From Rhodocytophaga rosea (GTDB lineage: Bacteria; Bacteroidota; Bacteroidia; Cytophagales; 172606-1), in assembly GCF_010119975.1 (NCBI RefSeq), contig NZ_CP048222.1, positions 6,300,501 through 6,364,500 on the forward strand: a DNA stretch of 64,000 nucleotides, written 5' to 3'. The position numbers and the translations under genes were made by a program. The notes under the pieces are model-generated. The model saw only the letters and a list, made by a program, of their open reading frames with translations, searched no databases and was not told the DNA's origin. Shown here piece by piece: positions 1-9,971 of the stretch; position 1 is the stretch's first letter, and each line of letters opens with the position of its first letter.

Positions 1-1
1 G

Positions 2-1498
2 ATAAAAAGTAAAGTGGCTGCAGATAGCCTGTACGAAATTAGTCAGCATATTTTTGCTTTCACCTGGCAGGGTAAGACAGGAATTTATACGGCCCCTACT
101 TCCACTATACGTTCCTCTTTTGATCAGGTATTTCCATCAACACAAGGCTATGTTCTGTATCGTTCAAAGAATAAATATGGGGCACTGACCAGAAATGGTG
201 ATACCTTGCAAACGTACTTGCCAGCCAGGTATGATAGTCTGGTTATTCTTTCCGGCCAATATATAAAAGCCGGAATAAGGCAGCAAGATAATTGGGAGTG
301 GGAACTGGTTTCTGCAAATGCCGCCAACGCACAGCCTATAAAAAGTAAGGCGTATCATTTTATTGATGCCATTAACGATAGCAGTTATATCCGGGTGAGG
401 AAAGACAAATTATATGGCTTTATCAATTCATCCGATGAACAAAGTATACCCCTTCAATTTGATTCGCTGGGTAATTTTATAGATAGTGTATGCGTAGCCG
501 TTCAAAATGGAAAGGCTGGAATTTTAAAAAAAGATGGCAGCTGGTATTTGCCGCCTACCGCCGAAAGGTATCAGATCAGTACTTTCGGGTATTTTATCCG
601 GCAGGAAAAAGGCAGATGGGATGTGCTGGATAAGGCAGGCAAGAAGCAATATACCAGCCCTATTCCGTTGAATTTTGTGGACGATGGCAGTATAGCGTTC
701 AGGCAAAAAGGCAAAGTTGGCAGGTTAAATCCGGGTGGGGTATTATGCGTACCGGCTGTATATGACAGCGTTTCTGTGATGTCTGGAGAAGGCACATTCT
801 GGGCTTTTGAAAAATCAAATATTTTCCTCTACGACAGGGAAGGTACTATGCTGGTGAAAGAACCAAAAAAGATAGAGCAACTAAAGTATGTACCTCATCA
901 ATACTCGCTGGTCAGAACGGGCGGGAGGTATGGATATGTAGATGAAAGGGGGCGGCTCCGCATTTCAAACCGGTATGATGGAGGGCAGCCTTTTGCTGAA
1001 GGCCTGGCAGCAGTGAGGCTTTCCGGAAAGTGGGGTTTTGTTAATAATGCCGATAAAATAGCCATTCAACCCTATTACGAGGAAGTTACACCTTTTCAGG
1101 GTGGTTTTAGTATTGCGAAAAAAGGGAAAAAATGGGGCCTGCTTGATAAGAATGGCAAAGAGACAGCAGGTTTTACCTATGACCGCATCATCCGGGATAC
1201 AACCGGCGTTTTTATTACAGAAAAAGGGGGTAAACAAGGCTTGCTCGGAAAGAATGGGGTAGAAAGCATATACGTAAAATATGAGAAGTTAACCCCACTT
1301 CCAGATGGGAATGTACGCATGGAAGTCCAGGGAAAATACGGCTTGCTGACTAGTAAAGGAATTGTATTGTTGCCAGCTACCTATGATGGTATTTTATATA
1401 ACAGGTATTCACAAACGTACCTGTTGCTGCACAAGCCCATATCTTTTGAATTAACCATCCAGCAAATCTTATCCGGCGAACTGGCAAGGCAGAAATAA
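2..1498 (+). CDS. WG-repeat protein, 5' end cut by window edge
   Basis: The reading frame is open to the first bases of the window, so the true start is outside; the first possible start inside (GTG at 14) need not be real. At least 498 codons are visible. The protein is built of WG repeats, each roughly a KWGFV or KYGLL strand followed by a DKxGK-type turn and a Y/YD strand; clear units fall around residues 300-440 counted from base 14. WG-repeat proteins of Bacteroidota are usually exported or envelope-associated and of unknown substrate. No enzyme domain is seen. The tail after the last repeat is about 40 residues. It is followed by about 410 bases with no gene. The family call is firm, the function unknown. 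Confidence 0.85.
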   Translation: MKSKVAADSLYEISQHIFAFTWQGKTGIYTAPTSTIRSSFDQVFPSTQGYVLYRSKNKYGALTRNGDTLQTYLPARYDSLVILSGQYIKAGIRQQDNWEWELVSANAANAQPIKSKAYHFIDAINDSSYIRVRKDKLYGFINSSDEQSIPLQFDSLGNFIDSVCVAVQNGKAGILKKDGSWYLPPTAERYQISTFGYFIRQEKGRWDVLDKAGKKQYTSPIPLNFVDDGSIAFRQKGKVGRLNPGGVLCVPAVYDSVSVMSGEGTFWAFEKSNIFLYDREGTMLVKEPKKIEQLKYVPHQYSLVRTGGRYGYVDERGRLRISNRYDGGQPFAEGLAAVRLSGKWGFVNNADKIAIQPYYEEVTPFQGGFSIAKKGKKWGLLDKNGKETAGFTYDRIIRDTTGVFITEKGGKQGLLGKNGVESIYVKYEKLTPLPDGNVRMEVQGKYGLLTSKGIVLLPATYDGILYNRYSQTYLLLHKPISFELTIQQILSGELARQK

Positions 1499-1910
1499 GC
1501 TGAGTATATATTTCTGTGGTAGTTTAAAGCACAGCAGGTGTACTACGCCATTTTTGATCTGAATTAATACAATGCTCGCTTATAACTATCCCTGTAGTAC
1601 CTGGTTTCACCTTTGCTTCAGTAAATGTTTTATGCTAGTTATAATATTTCATTTATCAGTTTATTAATATCTGAACAAACTTGGCTAAACATATTCTTTC
1701 CCGGATAGTTAATGTTACTAAGCGTGAAATGTAACTAAAACAAAATCATCCTGAATAGCGGATAATTAGCGGAATATTCTGTCAGAATATATATTTATAA
1801 AATAAAAATCCAGATATATCAGGTTTGCGTAAATTTTTTTGTTCCGGTGATTTTGCGCTTAAATAAATATGACTAACTTATGTGATTGAAAAATAATGTA
1901 TATATGATAT
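1499..1910. other. Gene-free stretch, AT-rich
   Basis: No coding frame, hairpin terminator or strong TAnnTTTG promoter was found. It presumably holds the promoter of the DUF4136 lipoprotein gene at 1911, but no convincing motif was seen. Confidence 0.5.
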
Positions 1911-2495
1911 ATGAAAACCACTACGATTCCTTCCATTTTCCTGTTAACCTTTATTGTATTTTCTGCTTGCATGCGCCAGGACCGTTATCTGGTCGAAACT
2001 GATTACAGTTACCGGGCAGATTTTAGAAAATACAAGTCCTTCTGCATGGCTAATAACATGCAGCTGGATGGCGATTCAAGCATGAATAACCCTATTATTG
2101 AACGTGAAATTAAAAACCGGCTCGAACTGCATGGGTATAAAATGACCCAGAAAAAACCTAGTTTGCTGGTATTTCATAAAATCTATTATAAGGATTTTAA
2201 ATTTCAGGGCTACAACCAGCCTGAAATAAATAAAGAAAACTGGATTCCCAAGGAAGATTTGGATGAGGAAGAAGGATATGATCCGGTTAAGTATAGCTTA
2301 AAAGAAGGTACGCTGCTGATTCAACTCGTTGATACCAAACGTGATATTACCATCTGGCAGGGATATGCTTCCGGTGTATTCGATGAAAAAGCCTTAAATA
2401 ACGAAAGATTTCTCAGAAGAGCCGTCCGTTCTATTTTTGATAAATATGGTTTCTTTGCTGATGGCTTCCTGGTAAATGAACGTGGGAATAATTAA
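1911..2495 (+). CDS. DUF4136-type lipoprotein
   Basis: A 194-residue protein with a lipoprotein signal peptide: a hydrophobic segment at residues 6-18 and a lipobox ending in FSAC with Cys20 as the lipidated residue. The body resembles DUF4136: a Y-x-F-x-x-Y-K-S/T-F segment near residues 35-45, then a region of amphipathic strands, then a late I-F-x-K-Y/F motif. DUF4136 proteins are small outer-membrane lipoproteins of unknown role. The gene stands alone; it is followed by a perfect inverted repeat at 2601-2637 that can terminate it. ATG at 1911 is chosen because the signal peptide begins there. Confidence 0.8.
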   Translation: MKTTTIPSIFLLTFIVFSACMRQDRYLVETDYSYRADFRKYKSFCMANNMQLDGDSSMNNPIIEREIKNRLELHGYKMTQKKPSLLVFHKIYYKDFKFQGYNQPEINKENWIPKEDLDEEEGYDPVKYSLKEGTLLIQLVDTKRDITIWQGYASGVFDEKALNNERFLRRAVRSIFDKYGFFADGFLVNERGNN

Positions 2496-2600
2496 TATAG
2501 CATCGTTGATAGGTATTCGTTGGTAGATTGTTGTATATCTAATACTTATAATTAACAATCATTTAATTTTCAAATCATATCAACTCTATCTTTATTATAT

Positions 2601-2637
2601 AAAACAAAAAACAGGCTCAAAGCCTGTTTTTTGTTTT
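2601..2637. terminator. Bidirectional terminator hairpin
   Basis: Perfect inverted repeat with 17-base arms (left AAAACAAAAAACAGGCT at 2601-2617, right arm at 2621-2637) around a CAA loop. The arms supply A-tract/T-tract on both strands, so it can end both the plus-strand DUF4136 gene and the minus-strand caspase gene that converge on it. Confidence 0.85.
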
Positions 2638-2713
2638 ATATGTATTTGCAAATTATCACATATATCGTTTTATAAACACTAAATAGCCAATAACCATTAA
2701 CAACGGTTTGCTA

Positions 2714-3637
2714 TTATTTGCTTGCTCTCAGCACACTCATGGGCATCCGGATTGGGTTATTGAGGTCAGGATATTGTTTGCGGTCAGTATCGTTGGAAAC
2801 TTTGATGCGCACATATTCAAATACTTCTCTTACATCTACAATCCCGTTTTTGTTTTCATCGGCAGCCCCTTTCAGGCCTTCTACCAGGTAATGCGTGAAC
2901 ACACCATGTCCACCTCCCCAACGTGCGCCTTCCTGAGAGGGTTCACTGGAAGAAGACGCCGTAAGAACAACCATTCCATTCTGGGCAGTTGCCACATTTT
3001 TCAGCAGCCGGTTCACCATACTTGCCTGCGCCGCTTCCTGTGTGCCCCGTAATCCGGCGATCGCATTATCCATGCGGACAGCACCAGAGTGACAGGCATC
3101 GGCTATCCATATTTTCTTTTGTGCCCGGCATTTACGGATGGCATCTATAATGTCGCTTTGTGCAATACCTGTTCCTTCCAGGTTGTGTTTATCTGTATCT
3201 GAACCCAGGAAATATAACTTGTCGGTTTCGGCAGAAGGCATTCCATGACTGGCAATATAGACGATCACCAGATCATCGTCGAAAGAATTTTTAAACTGAG
3301 TATTGAGCGCTTTGATAATATTGGCACGGGTTGCTTTTTCATTCAGCAGCAGCGTAATCCGGTCGTCGGGCAGAGAACCTCCCTGCGGACTTTTCAGGAA
3401 TTCATAATACATTTTTGCATCGTCATCTGCATATTGCAGGTTCATCTCCGGCTGCTGATATTCAGACACACCAATGACAACGGCATAAATTTTAGGGAGT
3501 TTAGGTTCTATAGATGGCAGTTCATCTTCGCCAATTTCTACATAAATGGGCGCACTTTTTCCTTTTACGGTTTGTGCCTGCAAAGCAAAACTTCCGGAAA
3601 TCAGAAACAGAATTAAAGTTAATATTTTTATTTTCAT
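2714..3637 (-). CDS. Secreted caspase-family (C14) peptidase
   Basis: A 307-residue protein with a Sec signal peptide (residues 1-21, ending ALQAQ). The rest is one caspase-like (peptidase C14) domain. The catalytic dyad is visible: His131 in YIASHG and Cys182 in DACHSG, with the usual hydrophobic strands before each. A strand IYAVVIGVSEY at 50-60 is the first core beta-strand; the tail contains an acidic ENKNGIVDV loop. Bacterial caspase homologues cleave after Arg/Lys or Asp and work in signalling, stress death or maturation of other proteins; the substrate cannot be read from sequence. It lies 227 bases downstream of the large T9SS cargo gene on the same strand. Family call firm; role unknown. 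Confidence 0.9.
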   Translation of the reverse strand: MKIKILTLILFLISGSFALQAQTVKGKSAPIYVEIGEDELPSIEPKLPKIYAVVIGVSEYQQPEMNLQYADDDAKMYYEFLKSPQGGSLPDDRITLLLNEKATRANIIKALNTQFKNSFDDDLVIVYIASHGMPSAETDKLYFLGSDTDKHNLEGTGIAQSDIIDAIRKCRAQKKIWIADACHSGAVRMDNAIAGLRGTQEAAQASMVNRLLKNVATAQNGMVVLTASSSSEPSQEGARWGGGHGVFTHYLVEGLKGAADENKNGIVDVREVFEYVRIKVSNDTDRKQYPDLNNPIRMPMSVLRASK

Positions 3638-3864
3638 AGTAGTAGGGTTAGGAATAACCGGTATTGTTTTAATAGATCATCGAGCCTATAGTAACCTTCA
3701 GAAATTAAATAGTATACCATCATCAGTTTGTTGTATAAAACCTGTCAGGAAACCAGCAGGATTTAGAATAAAGATAATTGATTTTACTGCTAACTCCTTA
3801 TTAACAGCAGTTTAAATTATTTTGATCTCCTTGCTGGCTCGATATATTTTCAAATATTGCTTGG

Positions 3865-6800
3865 CTATTGAATAATCAAGCGTAGGAACATATCCTTGTT
3901 TTGTTTTTCTCCTGCTACTGTTAGCCTGGCAATGTACAAACCAGCCGGAAGTGGTTTTCCTTGTATGTCCTTTCCATTCCATTTCAACAGATGGAAACCT
4001 GGCTGGTACTTGCCACTTGCTAATTCTGCTACCTTAGCGCCAGTCGTATTGTAAATGCTTACTTCTACCATATATTCGTTTCTGGAATCAGGTAAACTAA
4101 ACGGAATCAGGGTTTCTCCCCGGAAAGGATTGGGAACATTCTGATTAAGCTTGATGCGTTGCGGGCGCAGGTGTTTGCTGATATATAGGGGCGAGCCATA
4201 ATATACCCTGAAACGAGCCGAGGTCGCTGGGTTAAACTTGTAAATATTCTGTTCAACCATATTTACAATCACTTCCTGCTGTACATCATAGAGATATAAT
4301 TGTTTGCCATTTGGCTCAGAAAAGTAATTTTCCCACTTTAGTTCTGCCAGTTCTGTTGTCAGGTTGGTTTCAACCGTAAATTCCCAGGTATATTCATCGG
4401 ATACCGGCACCATTTGTTTGGTGAAGCCAGGTGTTTTCTTTATCTCTGAGGCAAAGCGGATTTCCAGATAATCTGTAAAACGGGGCAACAGATACCTGTC
4501 GTAGCGGTCTTTTCCAGTAGATGCCGATGGATGCATGCCTAGGCCACTAAGGTGGTAACGCATGGATTTGCTTTCAAGGGTAAAATTTACTTCAAACGCT
4601 GAGTTTTTATCATACAAAGGATGTTCTGCTGAAAGTCTTGCATTTCTGTTGTGGAGTACAGGAATTTTGAGATCAGTAGCATTGTCTGCCCATACAAAAC
4701 CGCCCGAATATTGTTTAAGATCTCCAAAATCATAGTTACCATTGCCATTATAAATATAAAGCTCTCCTAAGTCTGGTGCATGGGTGGCATTGGCTGTTTT
4801 TACATCTTCCCAGAAAACTTCCATATCATATGGGTTGCCAATTAAATTCCACCCTGGCTGGAGATGGATGGTATAGGGTTTCGCTTGCCGAACTTTTAAG
4901 GTAGTTCCCTGGCCTGAAGTAAAGTTATTCCCATCTCTGGCGAGAATCCAGTAGGCCCTGCCGGTTTCAATAGTTGTAAAACTTGTAGAACTGTTTTTAT
5001 ATTCCTCATAATCAGCCAAACTGCCATTGTTATTATACCGGTACAAGCGCCACTTTTCAATGTCCTGTCCGCCTAGTTTATTTACGAATAACCCATTTAC
5101 AGTACTATCTGCAAGAGTAAGCGGAATAGAAATCAGCCGGTAATCCCTTTGAGAACTGCCTTTTGCTAAAGGGATTTCTAAACCGCTTTCGTAATTGATG
5201 TACACTATGCCTGTATCGCTGGTAAATGCCGGACCATACTGAGCAGGCGGGGTAATTTCAAAATAATATTCTAATCCAATTTGATCGATGCTATCTGTTG
5301 GAGCCGGAACAGTATAAGTATTCTCAGTAGGTGCAACTGATTGTTTTTTCCAGCCTGTTTCGGCTCTGCTAATACCTCTGGTGTAAAGCATAACCTGGGT
5401 TTCGGAGGGATTCGGATTAAGCTGAATTGATAAATTGGGTATACTGGTAGGATCAAATTCCTGCCCATTATGGGTAATAGAGACAGGTTCAAAAGTTGCT
5501 GGCGTAATTATAAGTTGCGGAAGTGTGCTGAATTGCCATGCACCGGCAGCAAGGCCTGCAAAATAGTTTCCGGCTATATCTTTAAAAGCTGTATTGCTGA
5601 TTTCAATAGTTACTACTGATCCTAATTTGAATGCAGGTAATGCAATCGTTACTTTGTTGACATCGGTAGTAATACCTAAGTCATTTAGTGGAGAGCCATT
5701 TTGTTTGATCGTAATTTCGCCTGTGGCCCGAATTACAGGTTCATTGAACAGTATTTCTACCTTAGTATCTACCGCTACATTCGTAGCTTCATTGAGAGGA
5801 GATGTACTCGTGATCAGAGGTGCTTCCTGATCTGGGTTTATGGTAAATTGCCATTCTCCAGTTGGAATACCTGCAAAATAATTCCCTACCGGATCTTTAA
5901 AAGCCAGCGCATCTATCTGAACAGAAATTGTTGAATTGTATTCAAGCAGAGGTAGAGTAATTGTAACCTTATCTTTGTTGATGGTGACGGCATCGCTATT
6001 AGCCGGAATGATTGTTGGGGTTCCATTTATTAAAACAGTAATTGAACCTGTTCCTGCAGATACATCTTCGTCAAATTGTAATTCAAGTTTTGCATCTCTT
6101 CCGGCATTACCCCCGGCAGCAGGAACTTTAGTTAAAATATGCGGTGGAGTGAGATCCGGCGCAGTAGTAAACTTCCATTTTTCCGCTGGTATTCCCTCAT
6201 AAGGATTTCCTGCAATATCTGTAAAAGCTGTATTCCCAATTTGTATTTCAACCAATGTATTGGAATCGAAATTAGAAGCATTAATGATTGCTTTATTGCC
6301 TTCAATAATTACAGAAGCATCTGTACTGGGAATGACTGTATTTTTAGCTCCCTGTTTAATATTGATATTGCCTGTGCCCTTGGCTATAGGTTCAGAAAAC
6401 GTAATTTCCAGTGTAGCATTGGTTGGTACAGCCACCGATTCATGTGCAGGAGACAGCAGATTAGCTGCAGGATTTACATCGTCTATTTGCGCAATAAATA
6501 TATCTTTTGTTGATTTCTTTTCTGCTCTTGTTGTTTGAGCAGGCATAGTGATGTTAGATTTTGTAGTGCCGGCAATATATATTTTACCTTCTGTATTTAT
6601 TGAGCCTCCCCAGGCTAGTTCTTCCTGATTATCGCCGTAATAGGCACCCCATATTCTTTTCCCAGCGGTGTCGAGTTTGGCTATAAACAGGTCTTTTGCA
6701 CCACCATAGTCATTTCTCAAGCCATTGGCTACTTTATTTGTTGTGGTCGCAATATAGTTTTTACTTCCATTGCTGCTCTCTGCAACGCCTATAATATAAA

Positions 6801-8640
6801 GTCCTCCCTTTTTATCACTAAGAATATGTATGGCACTTTCGTAAGCAGTACCTCCATAGAAAGTAGCCCATATTTTTTTGCCTGAACTATTGAATTTTAC
6901 TACGAATACATCACTGCTGCCTGCTCTTGAGGTTTGATGAGTACCCCGGCTGATATCATTGCTATTGGTAATAAAATCAGAACCTTGAGTATCTCCTATA
7001 ATATAGATATTATCAGGCCCATCGGTTAGTACCTTTAGGGCATTGTCATACCCGTTGTTGCCATAATAAGTACCCCATATCGGTTGTCCTTCATCAGTGA
7101 ACTTAGCCAGATAGCCACTGCTTACATTTGAACCATTGGTAGTGCCTGCTCTGAATGCCTGATGCGGATTGCTGCCGATTGCGATTCCATCTGTACTTAT
7201 CGTTCTGCCGCATATATATATGTTTGACTGGCCATCTGAAGCAACACCGGAGCTGTAATCTCTGTGTGTGCCTCCAAAATAGGTGCCCCAGATACGCTGG
7301 CCATTTTGTGAATTAAATTTTGCTATAAAAGCATCCTGGTCACAATCAGTATCTGAATTGCAACCCGGATTGTACGCAGTGGTCCGGTACGCACCTGCAG
7401 TAGCTATTCCATTTTCGCTATTGGTCTGGCCAACCATATAAATATTCCCATCCGGTCCAATAGCCAGCTCTTCCCCTTTATCGATTTTGGTACCGCCATA
7501 ATACGTTGCCCAAATGGGTACGCCATTAGAGCCAAATTTTACCAGAAATCCATCAATACTTCCACCGTGAAGAGGCTGGTGAGCATTGGTACTATACACA
7601 GCGAGAGAGATATCTTCAGCGGATATCTCCCCACATAGGTAAAGGCTTCCGGTAGCATCGATGATCAGGTCTTTTGCCGAACTTCCATCGGCAATGTAAG
7701 TAGCCCACTGTAGCTGATGATCTTTGTTAAATTTTAATAAATAACTAATGGTTGGCTGGGAGAAACTATTGGAAAATACATTGTTATATAAGATACTGGT
7801 TTTGCTTTCGGTAAGTCCTGTTACATATACATTGTTATCAGCATCAGTTTTAATATAGGCGGTATGATCATCTTTTTCTCCGCCATAATAGGTTGCCCAG
7901 CTTACGGCCGGATCAATAACAATGGCTTGAGTGGGGTCATAGGGATCTATTTTAAAAGAGACAATCCCTTTACTCAATTGGTACGCAGATTTTACCTCAG
8001 TTGTATCTCCTTTACTTGTCTGATAGGTAAAAGGCATTCCCTCAATGAGCTTACCCATTGGATTGGTGATGAGCAGTGAGCCTTTTTTATGTAGTTTGAG
8101 GGTTTGATTGCCTGTATAAGTAAAGCGAATATGTTCAGTTTTTCCGCCTGGTCTCACCAAAAAGTCATATTTGAGTTCGGAGCCATGTGTATAAATTACA
8201 AAATCTATGTGTGGATATACTTCTTTATAAATAATCTTCTGGTAGCTCCGCACCTGGCTGATTCCTTTTGGATAGGCAGAATGAAAGTAATTATCTACGC
8301 CGGGCACCTGACTCTCGGCCTGTACCTCTACATTTGTGCTGGCACCAATCAGTTCCATATGTACTTGCTGTATGGTGCGTTTGCCTTTTTGATTTTTATT
8401 CCAGGTATAAATGATCCCTTTCTTCGTAAGATAAAAACTCACCCCTCTGCCAGTACCTGTAAATAGTATATCTGTGCGCGTTTTACCCTGTTCGTTGAGT
8501 ATCTGGCCTTTATTTTCGGTGAACTTAAGTGGAGATTGAAATAATGCGGCAGAAGGGGTATCAGTAGATGCATAACTAAAACTAGCCGCTGGATAAATAG
8601 CCAGCCAGAGTATATAAGCAATTGGGAATAAGTGTTTCAT
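3865..8640 (-). CDS. Large SBBP-repeat / Ig-like T9SS cargo protein
   Basis: About 1591 residues starting at the ATG at 8640, where a signal peptide begins (MKHLFPIAYILW, cleaved after SFSYA). A longer frame reaches 8748 but would overlap the upstream gene and lacks an export signal, so it is rejected. Order of domains: an N-terminal FTENKGQI-type domain (DUF7948-like, about residues 40-240); a run of SBBP beta-propeller repeats, each with a W-x-T/A-Y-Y-G-G motif and V/IYVxG strand (about 245-720); three SwmB/Big_5 Ig-like repeats (FSEPI..GTGNI pattern, about 730-1070); a mixed beta region; and a C-terminal T9SS type A sorting domain beginning NVPNPF and ending in hydrophobic strands. It should be secreted and displayed on the cell surface, perhaps in adhesion or as a scaffold. 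The gene upstream ends 43 bases before it, so the two may be co-transcribed. Confidence 0.9.
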   Translation of the reverse strand: MKHLFPIAYILWLAIYPAASFSYASTDTPSAALFQSPLKFTENKGQILNEQGKTRTDILFTGTGRGVSFYLTKKGIIYTWNKNQKGKRTIQQVHMELIGASTNVEVQAESQVPGVDNYFHSAYPKGISQVRSYQKIIYKEVYPHIDFVIYTHGSELKYDFLVRPGGKTEHIRFTYTGNQTLKLHKKGSLLITNPMGKLIEGMPFTYQTSKGDTTEVKSAYQLSKGIVSFKIDPYDPTQAIVIDPAVSWATYYGGEKDDHTAYIKTDADNNVYVTGLTESKTSILYNNVFSNSFSQPTISYLLKFNKDHQLQWATYIADGSSAKDLIIDATGSLYLCGEISAEDISLAVYSTNAHQPLHGGSIDGFLVKFGSNGVPIWATYYGGTKIDKGEELAIGPDGNIYMVGQTNSENGIATAGAYRTTAYNPGCNSDTDCDQDAFIAKFNSQNGQRIWGTYFGGTHRDYSSGVASDGQSNIYICGRTISTDGIAIGSNPHQAFRAGTTNGSNVSSGYLAKFTDEGQPIWGTYYGNNGYDNALKVLTDGPDNIYIIGDTQGSDFITNSNDISRGTHQTSRAGSSDVFVVKFNSSGKKIWATFYGGTAYESAIHILSDKKGGLYIIGVAESSNGSKNYIATTTNKVANGLRNDYGGAKDLFIAKLDTAGKRIWGAYYGDNQEELAWGGSINTEGKIYIAGTTKSNITMPAQTTRAEKKSTKDIFIAQIDDVNPAANLLSPAHESVAVPTNATLEITFSEPIAKGTGNINIKQGAKNTVIPSTDASVIIEGNKAIINASNFDSNTLVEIQIGNTAFTDIAGNPYEGIPAEKWKFTTAPDLTPPHILTKVPAAGGNAGRDAKLELQFDEDVSAGTGSITVLINGTPTIIPANSDAVTINKDKVTITLPLLEYNSTISVQIDALAFKDPVGNYFAGIPTGEWQFTINPDQEAPLITSTSPLNEATNVAVDTKVEILFNEPVIRATGEITIKQNGSPLNDLGITTDVNKVTIALPAFKLGSVVTIEISNTAFKDIAGNYFAGLAAGAWQFSTLPQLIITPATFEPVSITHNGQEFDPTSIPNLSIQLNPNPSETQVMLYTRGISRAETGWKKQSVAPTENTYTVPAPTDSIDQIGLEYYFEITPPAQYGPAFTSDTGIVYINYESGLEIPLAKGSSQRDYRLISIPLTLADSTVNGLFVNKLGGQDIEKWRLYRYNNNGSLADYEEYKNSSTSFTTIETGRAYWILARDGNNFTSGQGTTLKVRQAKPYTIHLQPGWNLIGNPYDMEVFWEDVKTANATHAPDLGELYIYNGNGNYDFGDLKQYSGGFVWADNATDLKIPVLHNRNARLSAEHPLYDKNSAFEVNFTLESKSMRYHLSGLGMHPSASTGKDRYDRYLLPRFTDYLEIRFASEIKKTPGFTKQMVPVSDEYTWEFTVETNLTTELAELKWENYFSEPNGKQLYLYDVQQEVIVNMVEQNIYKFNPATSARFRVYYGSPLYISKHLRPQRIKLNQNVPNPFRGETLIPFSLPDSRNEYMVEVSIYNTTGAKVAELASGKYQPGFHLLKWNGKDIQGKPLPAGLYIARLTVAGEKQNKDMFLRLIIQ

Positions 8641-8683
8641 ACTCATACAAAGACAATTAGAAAAGACTCCGTTGAAATCAATA

Positions 8684-9412
8684 TTATTGTTCTTTTGGTA
8701 ATCCGGGAGGCCCGGGAAGGGTCCTGTCAGGTACCCAGGGCTGTTCAATCAATAGATACGCAATACCTGCAGCTGCTACAGGAATCAGTTTAACCGGCCA
8801 GCTAAATCTTCTTTTCACGCTAAAAGTATTACTGAGCGTATAATTATCCGGATGGTTAACCGTCGTCACTTTCAAACGGTATTTGTCTCCCGGCCTGGCA
8901 TGAGCGGGTATGGTTAATTTGTATTGCTTTTTGTTGGCAATATCTTCGGTTTGTGCTACCCTGGTATTGCCATTAAAAAGCTCCAGACGGATTTTTTCAT
9001 TTACTACGCCTCCTCTCCAGGAAAATGTATGTGCTTTGGCCCGTTTATATGTCTTGCTGACTTGCGAAGCAGACATAGCCAGGGGAGAATAAACCAGGGT
9101 AGCCTGTACTTCAAATGAAATCTCTCCATTATAGCGCGAAAGCTCATTTTTTGCCTGCCATTCAATTCTTTTGTCGTTGCCAGCCGTAATGGTATCTCCA
9201 ATATTTCCACTGACCAGGGCAACTGGTTCTTCGAGCTGGTTGTGTGAGCTGTATAATGAAATTTTATACTTCTGGTTATCCATAGAACCCTTCAGGTCGT
9301 AGAATACATAAATAACATCTCCTTTAGACTCAGCCCGTACATTACTCACTTGCTGGGCAATACTACAGGTGAGCGGAAAGAATAACAATAATAGAAAGTA
9401 GCGTTTGAGCAT
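8684..9412 (-). CDS. Envelope protein with KRE9/KNH-like domain
   Basis: A 242-residue protein with a signal peptide (residues 1-19, ending CSIAQ), a beta-rich region, a segment near residues 125-195 resembling the KRE9/KNH (Ser-Thr-rich GPI-anchored) beta-sandwich found in many secreted Bacteroidota proteins (a W-x-G-G-V/N, I-x-L-x-L and I-P-x-H/D pattern), and one C-terminal membrane-spanning stretch (about 208-225) followed by a Pro-rich tail. It ends 43 bases before the large T9SS cargo gene and may form an operon with it. Proteins of this kind often accompany caspase or T9SS cargo genes, but no precise function can be given. Confidence 0.6.
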   Translation of the reverse strand: MLKRYFLLLLFFPLTCSIAQQVSNVRAESKGDVIYVFYDLKGSMDNQKYKISLYSSHNQLEEPVALVSGNIGDTITAGNDKRIEWQAKNELSRYNGEISFEVQATLVYSPLAMSASQVSKTYKRAKAHTFSWRGGVVNEKIRLELFNGNTRVAQTEDIANKKQYKLTIPAHARPGDKYRLKVTTVNHPDNYTLSNTFSVKRRFSWPVKLIPVAAAGIAYLLIEQPWVPDRTLPGPPGLPKEQ

Positions 9413-9971
9413 ATACCTTTTGTAGAAGAGTAGCAGATGTATATTTGTTAAAGGCTGGCTGCGTAGTAATTAACCTGGATTAGGTATCTGAAAACTATTT
9501 ATCACTAAAAGTTAAAGAACGTATAATTTATTACACTTGCCAGTAAGTATGAGCGCTTTGCCATTGGTCTTACAAAAAAGTGCAAGTCTTAAAATTAAGC
9601 ACATTCCTACCCAAAAGCAATACCTTTTTTCGGGTATTTTTGGTAATTTTCAGCTAAAAGACTTACATCTGTTTTTATATCCAAATCAAACCTTCTGAGA
9701 TAACAGATAGCAGGAACAGGCAACACTCACCATTTTGAGGGTAAAGATCAAAATAGAGTATTAATCCGCTTGTAAAATACGTGTGCCAGTATAACTTTTT
9801 TGTTGAGAGGGCAACCAGGGCTTCTGTTATAATTGCCAAAAAAATGTCCTACATTTAAATAAAATAATTATACTTGAAGTAAGAATTACCGGCTTGGCTT
9901 TTTCAAAATAGCCTTTTTGAAAACAAATAGTCAAAATCATTTTATCACCTTTTACTTAAAATTTTTTTCGA
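9413..9971. other. Gene-free divergent intergenic region
   Basis: A 559-base AT-rich spacer between divergent genes. No open frame with coding features, no hairpin terminator and no good TAnnTTTG match was found on either strand. It must carry the two promoters. Confidence 0.5.

Noticed and set aside
2708-3052. Plus-strand frame opposite the caspase gene
   Set aside because: Shadow of a clear minus-strand caspase gene; no protein features.
8641-8748. Longer N-terminus for the large T9SS cargo protein
   Set aside because: It would overlap the upstream gene and place 36 polar residues before an evident signal peptide starting at 8640.
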